Part shown: positions 33,979-45,892 of the stretch, in pieces
Layout: every line of letters begins with the position of its first letter
How positions within the stretch are numbered: the first letter of the stretch is position 1
DNA from: Prunella strophiata
Lineage: Eukaryota; Chordata; Aves; Passeriformes; Prunellidae
DNA length: 64,000 bases
Direction: 5' to 3'
NCBI GenBank assembly: GCA_036583965.1
Contig: JAZBQD010000019.1
Span: forward strand, 372,001-436,000
Made by a program: the position numbers and the translations under genes
Notes under the pieces: model-generated
Databases searched by the model: none
What the model saw: only the letters and a program-made list of their open reading frames with translations
Told to the model about the DNA's origin: nothing

Positions 33979-34076
33979 AGCTCTCTCTGTGCCAGGGCTG
34001 TTCCCTGTTCTGTGGGAGCACGGGATGCTCAGGGACGGGAGCACAGCCAGGCTCTGGCTCTGCCCCCCTCCCCGGC

Positions 34077-34576
34077 NNNNNNNNNNNNNNNNNNNNNNNN
34101 NNNNNNNNNNNNNNNNNNNNNNNNNNNNNNNNNNNNNNNNNNNNNNNNNNNNNNNNNNNNNNNNNNNNNNNNNNNNNNNNNNNNNNNNNNNNNNNNNNNN
34201 NNNNNNNNNNNNNNNNNNNNNNNNNNNNNNNNNNNNNNNNNNNNNNNNNNNNNNNNNNNNNNNNNNNNNNNNNNNNNNNNNNNNNNNNNNNNNNNNNNNN
34301 NNNNNNNNNNNNNNNNNNNNNNNNNNNNNNNNNNNNNNNNNNNNNNNNNNNNNNNNNNNNNNNNNNNNNNNNNNNNNNNNNNNNNNNNNNNNNNNNNNNN
34401 NNNNNNNNNNNNNNNNNNNNNNNNNNNNNNNNNNNNNNNNNNNNNNNNNNNNNNNNNNNNNNNNNNNNNNNNNNNNNNNNNNNNNNNNNNNNNNNNNNNN
34501 NNNNNNNNNNNNNNNNNNNNNNNNNNNNNNNNNNNNNNNNNNNNNNNNNNNNNNNNNNNNNNNNNNNNNNNNNNNN
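34077..34576. other. Assembly gap, exactly 500 N
   Basis: A fixed-length run of N, which normally marks a scaffold join of unknown true size. Sequence on the left is GC-rich with satellites and CR1; on the right it is AT-rich PTPN21 intron. Confidence 0.99.
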
Positions 34577-35990
34577 TAGGATAGCATGTACAGCAATTGT
34601 AGACTGAGGTGTCTTGTGTGAGTTTAGGCTGACCATTGCTTTTTTGGTTCATGTATCAAGCTGGTATGTTACAGCATTGTGAGATCCTTGTCAATATTGG
34701 TCTTAATAGCTGCAAAGAGATTGCCCCAAGACAATTCACACACAACTAAAAAAATTTCCAAAAAATTAAATCCTGAATGCAGGAAGAGAGACATTTGTCT
34801 AAGTTTCCTAGACTAGAAGGTGTAGAGGAATTCAAAGGCTAAAGAAGTTTGCAGGTTATGGACTTGGTATATATTTGATTGAAGCAAAGAAAGAAAAAAA
34901 CCCAAGTAAACCCTAACTAATCTTCTCAAGCAGTGTAGACTCCTTATCTTAGCAATTTACAGCAGAGTCATGGCTGCTTACTCTCATTATTTTGATTGTT
35001 ACACATTGTGTCTTTAATTAACAAAGTTGCTGCCCTGAAGGGCTGAATCTAATCTTTTGCAAAGTCTCCTCAAGTTTGATAGGAACTTTCCAGACCTACA
35101 AATCTGCTGGATAAATAGCACTCTAAAAAGCCAGCTCACTGGAAGGGGATAAGCACATTTTCTGTCAAAACAGAGTTACACAGGTCTGAATGAAATACAG
35201 GTATTCAGCTACATTCAGAATGTAACTGAATTCTTTGCAGTTTAGTGTTGTAGGTATTGCTGGGTACTTGCTACTACAAGTGTCCTATTTTTGAAAATTT
35301 TTTTCATAAAACAATTTTTGATTGTCATCAAATTCATTAACATAAGTGTGGCAATTATTTTGGTGAATCCAAACAGTTAAATCATGAAGGCATTTACAGC
35401 AATGACTGAATCTGGAGACTGGCAAATTGTACATGCAATGAAGTAGTAATTAAAATTATTAAATATATTTTGGATGTATAATAAACTGTTGGAACTTTTT
35501 CTTTACAGTGTAGGTATAATATTATTATATGTGTGTGTGGGTGTGAACAATACATGGTGGTAGTTTAAACTGCCTCCAAAATTTCTAGAGAAAAGTTAAT
35601 TTGATTTTTTTTTTTTTTTTTGAGGTCTTGTGGTGCTATACTTACATATGTCCTGAAGGATAGGAAGCAAGAGAAGAGCAAGGGGGGTTGTTTGTTTGTT
35701 GTAGTTTTTGGTTGGTATTTTTGGTTTTTTTCTGCTTTTTGTTGTGTTGTTTCCCATAGGGATTTACATGATTGAAAATAAATATTATAGGTTATTATGA
35801 TGTTATATACCTTGGGTATCAGCAACAACAGAAAAACTGGGATTATGGTTTGGGTTTTTTTCCTTCCCATTTTAATACATAGCTAAGAATAACTCAGGTT
35901 TTAAAAATTTCAAATATTGCCTTAGCCTTATAGAGGATAACTTTGTTTGATGTCCTGGACATAAAGATTGTTGTTAACCTTTGCTTTCAG
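34577..35990 (+). other. PTPN21: PTPN21 intron, 3' part
   Basis: AT-rich sequence ending in the acceptor TTGCTTTCAG at 35981-35990. No further exon was recognised. The donor and all earlier exons (FERM domain and start of the linker) lie across the gap or elsewhere. The frame opening at 35981 includes intron bases and is not the true start. Confidence 0.75.
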
Positions 35991-37456
35991 ATAACCTCTT
36001 TGTGAGCAATCAGAATGGATACTACTGTCACTCTCAGACTAGCTTGGATAGAACCCCTCACGACTACAGTGGTCGGATCCGCAATGGGAGTGTCTATAGT
36101 GCACACAGCACAAACTCCTTGAACAACCCCCAGCATTACTTGCAGCCATCCCCCATGTCCTCTAACCCAAGCATTACTGGAAGTGATGTCCTCAGAACTG
36201 ATTATGTCCCATCACACAGACACAGTGCACTAATACCACCTTCTTACCGTCCCACGCCAGACTATGAGACTGTGATGAGACAGCTCAACAGGGGGATGGT
36301 GCACACAGATAGGCAGAGTCATTCAATGAGAAATCTTAACATCAGCAACTCATATGCTTACAGCAGGCCTGATGCCTTGGTTTACAGTCAGCCTGAAATT
36401 CGAGAGCATGCCCACTTTGCTGCCCCACAGTCTAACCATTATCCATTTAACCTGAACTACAGCTTCCATAGCCAATCCCCCTACCCCTATCCTGCTGAAA
36501 AGCGCCCAGTTGTTGGGGCAGTCAGTGTGCCTGAGTTGACAAATGTGCAGCTCCAGTCTCAGGATTACCCAGCACCGAATATAATGAAGACTCAAGTCTA
36601 TCGGCCGCCTCCCCCATACCCATACCCAAGGCCTGCAAACAGTACTCCAGACCTCTCACGGCACATCTACATCAGCAGCAGCAACCCAGATCTCATCACA
36701 AGGCGAGTGCACCACTCTGTGCAGACCTTTCAGGAGGACAGCCTGCCTGTAGCTCATTCTCTTCAGGAGGTCAGTGAGCCTCTGACATCGGCACGCCACG
36801 CTCAGTTGCAGAAGAGGAACAGTATTGAAATAGCAGGCTTGACTCCCAGCTTTGAAGGAATAAGAATTAAAGAGAGGACCATGTCAGCTTCTGCAGCAGA
36901 TGTGGCTCTTCCAAGAGTTATCTCAGAAGGGTCACAGCCCAACATTCTGATGGAGAGAACGAAGCAAAAAGAAGGTGAGCAAGAAGAATGTGTGAACTGT
37001 GATCACAAGAAAACCCTTTCAGATGCCACTATGCTGATTCACAGTAGTGAAGAAGAAGAAGAATTTGAAGAAGAGAATAAGGCTGGTACAAGTCTTTCTC
37101 CTCTCCCTGAAGATCAAACCCAGCTTTCATCTGTTATGGGAGGTTATTCTCATGATTCAGTACTAAACTACCCTTATAGCTCTGTTGCATCATCTGCTGG
37201 CCCTCTGCATATTCTTGAGCCTAAATTACATATCACAGAGGCAGAAAAGAGAATGAAAGATATGAGCCCTGTTCATTTACTAGTAGAAAGCCAGGTACAG
37301 AGAAGAGGGGAAGGACTGCTTACTCCATCTATGTCAGAATCTGATCTAACAACATCAGGGAGATACAGAGTAAGGAAAGATTCAGTAAAGAAGAGACCCG
37401 TGTCCGATCTCTTGTCTGGGAAGAAGAATATTGTGGAAGGCCTTCCCCCTCTAGGT
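35991..37456 (+). CDS. PTPN21: PTPN21 exon: large linker exon between FERM and phosphatase domains (partial gene)
   Basis: PTPN21 (PTPD1) is a cytosolic FERM-domain tyrosine phosphatase known to associate with Src/Tec-family kinases and the cytoskeleton. This exon encodes 488 codons plus the end of a split Asp codon (phase 1 at the left). It matches the linker of vertebrate PTPN21 closely, including [58 protein letters not shown] and [20 protein letters not shown]; the paralogue PTPN14 differs at these places. Two PPxY motifs are visible, PPSY (36236-36247) and PPPY (36608-36619); such motifs bind WW domains. An acidic EEEEEFEEE run lies near 37053. Acceptor TTGCTTTCAG and donor GTAAGT flank it. 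The frame is intact. Downstream, the open frame runs 14 codons into the intron before a stop. Confidence 0.96.
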
Positions 37457-39726
37457 GTAAGTGGATACTTTGTCTTGTTTTGGGTTGTCTGTGGCAGTTG
37501 ATTGTTGTTTATGTTTGAGGTTCTGGGTTCTTTTAGTCAGTCTGAGATGCTTTTAAAAAATTAAAGCTACCTTAAGCTTGAACTTTATATTTCTATGTTT
37601 CCCTGGTTAACTTTGCTTAGCTGTCTTTTATCCCCTTCTCTGCCATGTCTGTTTGTTTAGTCCACCCGCACAAATCCAGCTGTGCAGTCTTCATCCATCT
37701 ACAAACCTAACCTGGCTAGGAACTTTAGAAGGAGCTAATTCAAAATCAGTTCTAGATCCCTATTCTGCCCTACTTCTTATCTGGAGCAGAAGCAACTCTT
37801 TCTGTTCAACTTTCTTATCTTTCTCTCACTGAAAAATGATATGTAGCCAAAATGTTTACTTTTAAAAATAATTGTTTACCTGCTTCTTCTGACCTAAGAG
37901 GGAACCTGACACCTTAAGGAATAAATTCTTTCCTTGCATTTTCTTCTTTACTTCATGCCTTCCTTTTTTTCATATCCTCTCCCTTTTGCCTTCTCTTCAA
38001 GCTGTTTTTATCCCACTGAAGGTATTTCTTGCTTGCCATATCTCTTTCTCCTACTCCAATCTTAGGACACCACAAATAGTGAAAAACCGCAAGTTCCACC
38101 TTTCCCATAGTTCCCACCTCATAGGAACATCAAGGTCTATGTGGACTGCACAATTTCACTGGCACTCCTTAGTGCCCACTTTGCTTTAAAATTTTATTCC
38201 GTTTTATGTAGTTTGTGGCAGATTTCAGGTGCTAATAGAGGAAGACCATTTGATATTATTATTTTGCCTTTTAAAACTGATTGATACCTGAGTTAGTGTC
38301 AAATAGCTTTCTGCACAAATTAAACTGTAGAACTGCTGTATAACTTGTACTGCTGTGGTAAAGCAGATACTGCAAAAACTAACCTGTGCAAAAGCTATGT
38401 ATTGAAATACTTACTACTCTCAGAAGTTTTTGTGTGTCAGATGTGCTATACATGGAGCTGAACACAATGAAATGAACCTCCATTAGCTTAAATTCATTTT
38501 ATAATTTTGTGTATGTTTTTTTACATTTTTTTCTCCTGTTTTTTTAATGTGGATATAGGGAAAAAAAGGGATGCCTTCCTCCTAGTGTTCACATTTAGAT
38601 AGTTACTTAGTATTTGTTCTCCTAAAGATACATTTGCAGACAGTAATGTGTCTGCCAAAATCATACCCTGCTTTTCCTTTTGGCAGTTATGTAGTTATGA
38701 CATGTCCCTGTCAACCTTTAAATTAAATTAATATTGTAACTTTTTCATTGAAAGTATTTGTAACATAGTTTCTGGTTCAGAAACATTTTTGAGTGTTGTT
38801 GCATAATACAGAACATTATCTTTCTGTATTCATAATTGAGATGAATATCCTAGTTACAAAGCTGGCTCCAACAAATGCTTGTACATTTTGCTTTTCAATG
38901 AACTTTTATTTTTGTGTTTGTGTTCACTTCACTTTTAAATGCACTCTCATCCTCTTTGCTTTGTCTTCCAATTTCTTACCACCATTTAACTTTTGAAAGC
39001 AGTGATTATCATTCAAGCAGCATATGTGCTCATATTTTCAGTGTATTTTTGTTAGCAATTAAACTTAGCAATGGCAGGAATGATGAAGTTTCCTCTTACC
39101 CTTTTAAAAAGAATAATTTGAATTGATTCTTTCATAGAAATCCCCCTTTGATATTTTTCATCAAATAATGGATGGTAATTCCATAATTTAGATTCATGGC
39201 CCAGTGCAGGATTCAAATCTGTCTGCAGTTCTGTGTTCATGTTTTGTATGTCAAGTTTTTTGCAAACTTAGTAAAACATTTAACTATATCCAAATATCTT
39301 AAAGGTATATGGTCATTGCCTGATTGTAGGGAAGGAAAGTGCCTGCAAACTGAATAGTCTAGTAACGAGTAATTTTTAAGTGGTTTTGGGTTTGGGAAGT
39401 GATCCCAGGTCTGTTCAAGAATGTTCAGTATCCAAAGTTGCCACCTCACACCCTCAGTCATGAGCTTTGTAGAGAACAATATTTGTCATTCTCATGCAGT
39501 TTTATTAACCTGTCTGGAATGAAGACAGACTTGTGTTGTGTCCTTGGAGGAATGTAGTCCCACCACCCTAATCTCTCACTGCAGTGCTTATCAAAGAAAC
39601 AGGTCAGAGCTGTTCACAGAAGGGACCAGAGAAGTATCTTTTGCTTAGTTGAACTCATCTGGTTTCTGCTTTATAACTTCATCAGATATTTAAGAATATT
39701 TACAAGTTTTAGCTTTTCTTTTGCAG
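37457..39726 (+). other. PTPN21: PTPN21 intron
   Basis: 2.27 kb, AT-rich, from donor GTAAGT to acceptor TTTTGCAG, phase 0. Nothing else was recognised inside. Confidence 0.9.
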
Positions 39727-39864
39727 GGTATGAAAAAAAATAAAAATGATGCAAAAAAAATGGGGCCTCTGAAGCTAGCTGCCCTAAATGGACTGGCATT
39801 GACTAGAATGCCCCTGCCAGATGAGGGGAAGGAAGAATCAACGAGAGCAACAAATGATGAACGA
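39727..39864 (+). CDS. PTPN21: PTPN21 exon (46 codons), pre-phosphatase segment
   Basis: Encodes [20 protein letters not shown] and then [17 protein letters not shown], ending RATNDER. It corresponds to the conserved [11 protein letters not shown] segment just before the phosphatase domain. Phase 0 at both ends; donor GTATGT. The exon contains two runs of eight A (in the MKKNK and AKKM codons), where sequencing or polymerase slippage would shift the frame; here the frame is intact. Confidence 0.95.
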
Positions 39865-42188
39865 GTATGTTGAAGTTTTTTAATGCTTGATTTACACTAG
39901 CAATTTTTCAAAAGTACATGATTGTGAATGGTACATTTTATTGACTGTAAAATGCTTCATATTAAGGCAACTCAAATGCTGAGAATAGAAACAAAATAAA
40001 AAGATTCCTGATTGACAAGTCATTGCTAGAAGTATTGGGTGTAACTCAGATTTTTCTTTAAGATGACAGTGATTCAACTATAGTTTACCCTTTGAACATA
40101 CAGGAAGCAAATTAACTAGTAACTATATTTTTGTGCAACTCATCCTGTTTTCTCTCTTCATTTTGGGTTTTCCAGAGTGAAAAGGTGTGAAATTTAAAAT
40201 TCTGAGTGTGAGATTGATTTTATTTGCAATTATTAGTAATTCATATGGTGTTTAGAGTAAGTTTTGCAGTTAAATTTCATCCCCAGAATACAACTTGTGC
40301 AGATTGTGTTTATCTGTTTTCTTCAGGTAGAGCCTATAAAATATAGATGGAACTTGTTTGATCTGCTGAAATTTTAAACTCAGTAAAAGATGTCAGATCA
40401 TTGAGTGGACATCAGGTTCTAGAATTTGAGGATCATTCTTTGAGAAATATAAGACTCCATCAGCTTGTGCCAAGATGAAAAACATCAGTAAATCTGCTTC
40501 ATCGTATCTCATGTATCATTGAAGTGCAGGAAAATGAAATACAGTCAATATTCAGGCTGACAAGAAGAGCAGTGCTGCCATCACACATCTGACCAGGGAG
40601 CAACTAGATACACCAAATTCCACAGTGATTATTGCCCATTCTGCAACCAGTGGTGTCTATAGAATTTCAATTCTGAGCATGGTTGGGCATCCTCAGCTGC
40701 AGGTCCCCTCTGGCTCAATTTTGTTTCTAGTGACTAGGGATCTAATCTAGGGATTAGAACGTGAAGGAATAGTCCTGCTCTCACCAGCTGCAATTTAAAT
40801 GGACAGACCAAGAAAATGAATTGCAAATCACTCAGTAATAAATGTGTTGAACTACAAATACATTGCTTGAGATGCTAAGGGACAAAAATTAATCTTGTGT
40901 TACTGAGATGCAGGTTTAGTACCTGTGCTGGTTACTTCCTCTTACCTAGAGCCATCATCTCTTTCTGGGTTGACCTTTACTGGATTCAGCTGTGTTTGTA
41001 TTCAGCTAGCTCTGCCCAAAGCATTGTGGCAAAGAAGAAACCATGAAGTCAAGTTATGATAAAGTTATGTCACGACACTTTCTCTTCAGGCAGTCATGTA
41101 GAGGTAGAATAAATACTGGGAAATGGGAGTAGTTCCTAAAACAGCTGAGAAGAGGCAATGCAAAGTAGATGTGTGACATAAAAGGAAGCTCAGAGTGCAG
41201 GAATTTTAGAAGATAAGTTTAGTGTTGATTCAGTGCCTGTTTCATTGCTCAGCTTCATGCTATTATCAGTTTAAATACATGAATTAAGCCTAAAGACAAT
41301 ACAGGACTTTGTGCAGTTGATGTATTGTTGTGCAAATTGCATATGATGGAAGTTTACACCTTCCTCTGCAACATTTGGCATGCTTACTTGATATAAGACA
41401 CTTCTATGACCTGATACCACAGAGCAGTTGCTGTAAGAATCTGGGGACATGTGACATAGATGAAATTTTCTGGCTGAAATCTTACATATTATTGCTCCTT
41501 ATTGTTGGCAAAGTGATGCAGAAATTCCAGAAGTGTCTTATGATTTAGAAACAACTTGGTTTCAAAAGAAGAAAGGGGAGGAGGGAGTAGTTTATTAAAT
41601 AAAAAAGATTGAATTATACTATTAGAAAGAATTCTGGGTTTATACTTTAACTGCAGCAAGTTTCTAAGGCAGCTTTCCTGCAGTAAGCAAAATTTAGTTT
41701 TTCTCCATCCAAACAACTAAGTTTGTGGGGTTTTTTATTACTGTTCTTTGGGTTTTTTTATTATAAGGTTAAAGGACACCTTTCAAATTATGTAATCTTG
41801 CTGCTATATTGAGCAAGTGGATCAAAGATATTTGAAGCAGTATTCCTTATGGCATAGCTGTCTGGTTGGCCAATTTTCTTCTCACCAGATGGGCTGTCTT
41901 TACAGAAACTATGAAGTAATTTTTCTTTTACCACAGTATCCACATAAATCTTTGTGACCTAGTGAAGTATAACAGGCTGCTTAGTTTTCACTTGAACAAA
42001 ATTCCTGCTGGTTAGGGTTGCCTCTAATTTATTCTGGTATGCTTGTGGAAACATTAATAGCTGGAAAAGCATTGAAGAAGTATGTAGGAGAAGAAAAATA
42101 CACACATTTTATCCTTCATGAGTTCTCTGGTGAAACAGGCTCCCCTCAGAATGTGACTTTGTGTGGCTGTCTGTGTTCTGTGGTGCAG
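39865..42188 (+). other. PTPN21: PTPN21 intron
   Basis: 2.32 kb between donor GTATGT and acceptor TGTGGTGCAG, phase 0. No other feature was recognised. The open frame beginning at 42018 is intronic read-through into the next exon. Confidence 0.9.
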
Positions 42189-42410
42189 TGCAGAGCTCTG
42201 GAGCAGCGGCTGGAGCAGGGGATGGTGTTCACGGAGTACGAGCGCGTCCAGAAGAAACGGCTGATGGACGGCGAGTGCTCCATAGCTCGGCTGCCCGAAA
42301 ACGCGGAGAGAAACCGCTTCCAGGACGTGCTGCCCTATGATGACACCAGAGTGGAGCTGGTCCCAACCAAAGAAAACAACACGGGTTACATCAATGCATC
42401 TCATATCAAG
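42189..42410 (+). CDS. PTPN21: PTPN21 exon (74 codons), start of the phosphatase domain
   Basis: Encodes [20 protein letters not shown] through [13 protein letters not shown]. It holds the N-terminal helices of the phosphatase domain ([14 protein letters not shown]), the [16 protein letters not shown] segment equivalent to the pTyr-recognition loop region, and the YINAS motif of classical tyrosine phosphatases. Phase 0; donor GTGAGA. The exon is noticeably richer in GC and CpG than the preceding one. Confidence 0.96.
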
Positions 42411-43560
42411 GTGAGAGAAATACTCTCTGAGAAAAATTTCCCAGTTCTGTGGTAACTAAAAATGCATTTGGCTGGCAATTTTTGGTTTGGTGAGATCAGT
42501 GACAATCCTTCCATATCTCTCTCTTTCTTTTCTTCTTCAGAGGTTTCTTTAGGGAAAGCAGGAGCCTGTTTTCCTAATAATCTAGAATAATGGAGGATTA
42601 ATTATTGGAGGGATCGTCTGCATTTTGCTTCTGTGTTGATTTGATCTACTGTTGCCTTTTTGTGTTCCTGCTCTGGGGATTGCTGCTAACAGAAGGCATT
42701 TCCATTCTTCCCAGAGCTAAGGAGGCAAATAGATTTAAAGCAAACTGGGGTCCTCTGCAATGACCATGATATTTTTGAGCTGCAGTGACAATCATTGTTT
42801 CTTCTTTTTCTGTACTCTCAAACAGTAGCCACAATGGGCAGTAAGCTAACTCCTAGCTTAAGCTTTTTTTTGATGATTAGAAGAACTGCCAGAGCCAGGG
42901 GGAAACTGGCTTTTTCAAAACCTTCAGCTGCCCTCTTTCTCCATCCTTAACTCTTTAAGCTCTGTTTAAAAGAAATTGAAGGGTGACTTCAAGAACTTTA
43001 AAGGCAGTTCATTCCTTTTTTCAATATATTTATCTGCTCTAAGTGCAACTGCAGTTGTCTTCAAGCTTTTTTTGAAAATAATTGATATTATCAAAGCAGC
43101 ACTTGTTGTTGTGTTGCTGTCTTTTTTTAATAAATCTGTTTGTATACAAACATTGCATCATAGTTTCTCTGCTTCATTCACAAGTGTTGACCCTTCTCAA
43201 GCAAGATAATATTTTTTCAGGAAATAACAACTAGTACTGTAGTAATATTTACTGCACCAGAGTATGAAAGCTTCTCTAAACATGAATTTGCTAAAATAAC
43301 TTAAATTCACAAAAGATAAATGTAATTTTGTTTTCTCAGTTTTACATGATGCTTTTGATATAAAATATATTTATTTAGCTATGAACCCTTACAATTGTGT
43401 CTTTTCTGCATCTAAAAATGGGGCAGATATAACTTCACAATGGGCTTCTACTTCTGTGATGTTGCAGCCTTTTTTCATTTTGTGCATCTTCAAATGGCTG
43501 ATGTTAGAACTGGGGAGAGGATTTTCAATAGTTACTAATCTAATGTCTTTATTTTTACAG
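42411..43560 (+). other. PTPN21: PTPN21 intron
   Basis: 1.15 kb, AT-rich, ending in TTATTTTTACAG. The frame 43381-43704 joins intron to the next exon and is not a separate gene. Confidence 0.9.
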
Positions 43561-43689
43561 ATCTCTGTTGGTGGTGTAGAGTGGGATTACATTGCCACAC
43601 AGGGCCCTTTGCAAAATACATGTCAGGATTTCTGGCAGATGATCTGGGAACAAGGGATTGCGATCATAGCTATGGTGACGGCAGAGGAA
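43561..43689 (+). CDS. PTPN21: PTPN21 exon (43 codons), phosphatase core
   Basis: Encodes [20 protein letters not shown] and [20 protein letters not shown], ending AEE. It carries the classical YIATQGP and DFWQMIWEQ motifs of the catalytic core. Phase 0 at both ends; donor GTGAGT. Confidence 0.96.
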
Positions 43690-44002
43690 GTGAGTATGAA
43701 TTGAGTCAGGCTTCTCCCAGAAATTCCACAATGATTTTTTAAATAATCTGTTGGAGGAAGGGGATCTTTCCTCCAACAACTAGACTGATCAAAGATAAAT
43801 TTCTAGTGACCCCTTTCTGTCTTGATTCCTTTGGCAGAAAAATGAATTTGCAAACTCTTTCTGCTGGAAAGTTGGTTTTCCCAGTAAGAGGCCGTAACAG
43901 GCTAGTGCTGCTTAGTAGAGGAGAAATACAACTGTTACTACAGGAACATTAGTTGTATGAATGTTCTTAGGTTTCTTGTTAAGCAAGTGTTCTGCTTTTA
44001 AG
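43690..44002 (+). other. PTPN21: PTPN21 intron (short)
   Basis: 313 bases from GTGAGT to the acceptor TCTGCTTTTAAG. The acceptor uses AAG rather than the commoner CAG. Confidence 0.88.
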
Positions 44003-44237
44003 GAAAGTGGGAGAGAAAAAAGCTTCAGATACTGGCCACGTCTTGGTTCAAGACACAACACTGTGACCTATGGGAGATTTAAGATCACCACGCGATTCCG
44101 TACCGACTCAGGCTGCTATGCAACTACAGGTTTGAAGATTAAGCATCTTCTCACAGGACAGGAGAGAACAGTCTGGCATTTGCAGTATACTGACTGGCCA
44201 GAGCATGGCTGCCCAGAAGATTTAAAGGGATTTTTAT
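44003..44237 (+). CDS. PTPN21: PTPN21 exon (78 codons + 1 base), WPE loop
   Basis: Encodes [20 protein letters not shown] and on to [20 protein letters not shown]. It covers the beta strands before the active site and the mobile acid loop. At 44195-44203 the loop reads W-P-E, where most classical phosphatases have W-P-D with Asp as the general acid. From memory, mammalian PTPN21 also has Glu here, whereas PTPN14 has Asp. The exon ends after the first base of a Ser codon (phase 1); donor GTAAGT. Confidence 0.96.
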
Positions 44238-44906
44238 GTAAGTTGCATTTAATAGCTTTGTTTTGGGGTGTGGTTTGTGGTGTTCTTTTAATACCTTCTG
44301 AAATGGCTGCTATATATTAAATGACTTGTGACAAGTAAGCCAAGCATTCCATTGTAAAAAGTTTCTTCACACCAGCAAGAGTTACTGAGTTATAGTTTTT
44401 GCAGGAATATACCTGACAGTGTATTAGAGTGACTCCTTCTGTCTAAAACAAATAATTTACCAGAAGTTTATATAGCATAAAACATAATTGCACTGCACAC
44501 TATGCATTTGAGTATGTTGCAGTGGTAGCAAGATGGCCACCAGCTGTCTTTAGTAGGAATAGGGGAACAAGGCAAAGAAATCCTTGCATAAGTTAGATGA
44601 TCCTTGTAGATCTGTATTGCTATGGTTGGGGTATTACTTGTGATTTATACAAGGTGTCATTTTTCTGTGGCATGTCCATTGTTAAATTGCTACTCTGTGG
44701 TGGCCATACAGCATAATAGCATAGCTTATGTGGCTTCATCTCCTAAATGAATTATCCTTTCTGGTGGTCATACAGCATAATAGCATAGCTTGTGGGGCTT
44801 CATCTCCTAAATGAATTATCCTTTCTGGTGGTCATACAGCATAATAGCATAGCTTATGTGGCTTCATCTCCTAAATGAGTTATCCTTATCCCGTTGACCA
44901 TGGCAG
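44238..44906 (+). other. PTPN21: PTPN21 intron with a 64-bp tandem repeat at its 3' end
   Basis: 669 bases. The last 200 bases contain three copies of a 64-bp unit (listed separately). The acceptor is CCATGGCAG at 44898-44906, with only a short pyrimidine-poor tract before it. Confidence 0.88.
44700..44888 (+). repeat. 64-bp tandem triplication beside a splice acceptor
   Basis: CATACAGCATAATAGCATAG starts at 44705, 44769 and 44833, exactly 64 bases apart. Each copy ends in AAATGAATTATCCTT or a one-base variant. The third copy ends 18 bases before the exon that encodes the catalytic cysteine. Copies differ by only a few substitutions, so the triplication is probably young. Confidence 0.93.
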
Positions 44907-45067
44907 CGTACTTGGAGGAGATCCAGTCGGTGCGGCGCCACACGAACAGCACCGCGGACCCCAAGAGCTGCAACCCGCCGCTGCTGGTGCACTGCAGCGC
45001 GGGCGTGGGACGCACCGGGGTGGTCATACTGGCTGAGATCATGATCGCCTGCTTGGAACACAACGAG
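44907..45067 (+). CDS. PTPN21: PTPN21 exon with the catalytic HCSAGVGR motif
   Basis: Two bases complete a Ser codon, then 53 codons begin [20 protein letters not shown] and end MIACLEHNE. The phosphatase signature HCSAGVGR is at 44990-45013, with the nucleophilic Cys codon at 44993-44995 and the phosphate-binding Arg at 45011-45013. Counting from the first codon of the linker exon this is Cys 760; adding the roughly 348 missing N-terminal residues puts it near the Cys 1108 known as catalytic in mammalian PTPD1. Both key residues are intact, so the domain should be able to bind and hydrolyse phosphotyrosine. The exon is strikingly GC- and CpG-rich compared with its AT-rich introns. Donor GTGAGC. 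Confidence 0.97.
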
Positions 45068-45892
45068 GTGAGCTCCTCTTCCTCCTTGTGCTTTAAATAA
45101 TGTTAGGTACTGGAAGGGTCAATAACCTGTCTGAAATGTGTTCTGGCTGTTCATCTGAGCAGCTGTTGGGAGAGGCCTTACAACTGTGCCTGAAATGGCT
45201 CTTGGGAATTCAACAGAAGTTAATGATCTTCTAGAGCTGCCCACATGCACACCAGGCACTGGAATGCTCGTTTGGATTCTTGGCTCTCTAAGATCTTGAA
45301 TCATTGAGTGGAGCAAGGTATGCCCTAGGCCACTGAGCATAATTCAGGATTTCAGCCTGACTTTGCTGCTTCTTGCCTTAATTAGTATGGATAATATTCA
45401 AGAACATGATTTGTAGCCAGTCTCTGTACTTGTTATTATTTTGTTCCTAAGTGCAGTGTTTTTGCAGTATCAGTCTCAGTAGAGGACAAAGTGGTAGTTT
45501 AATAGAATAAAATCAGTCCTATCAACTTCTAGCCAGAAGGGTACAGCTGTAAATTATTTAATAATATAATATGTCAACTGAAACTCAACAAACTTACTGT
45601 TTCATTGTGCATCCCTCTCCTAACACTGTGACAGACTTTTTCAGCCATTAGATTTGTGAAGACCAATATCCCATGAGGCAGGTAACTTTACCATTATGCA
45701 TATTTCCCAGATGATCAGTGGTGTAGTGCAGTCCATACTGCAGGCAGGGGCAATGAATTGTCAGAGCTGAAATCAGAGCAGCTGATCCTGTCCTTAGTTC
45801 ACTAAGATATTGCTCTGAAACTCCTGCTGGGAAGGTGCAAGCCAGTTTCCTTGCTCACCAGTCACTTGTAATGTTTTGTTCTCTTCTTCCAG
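45068..45892 (+). other. PTPN21: PTPN21 intron
   Basis: 825 bases, from GTGAGC to the pyrimidine-rich acceptor CTCTTCTTCCAG. Nothing else was recognised. Confidence 0.9.

Noticed and set aside
35981..37501. Taking the whole open frame as a PTPN21 exon or a start of translation
   Set aside because: The left ten bases are the splice acceptor and the right end runs past the GTAAGT donor. Homology begins at the split Asp codon.
42018..42188. N-terminal extension of the PTPN21 exon at 42189
   Set aside because: Intronic read-through; homology starts right after the TGGTGCAG acceptor.
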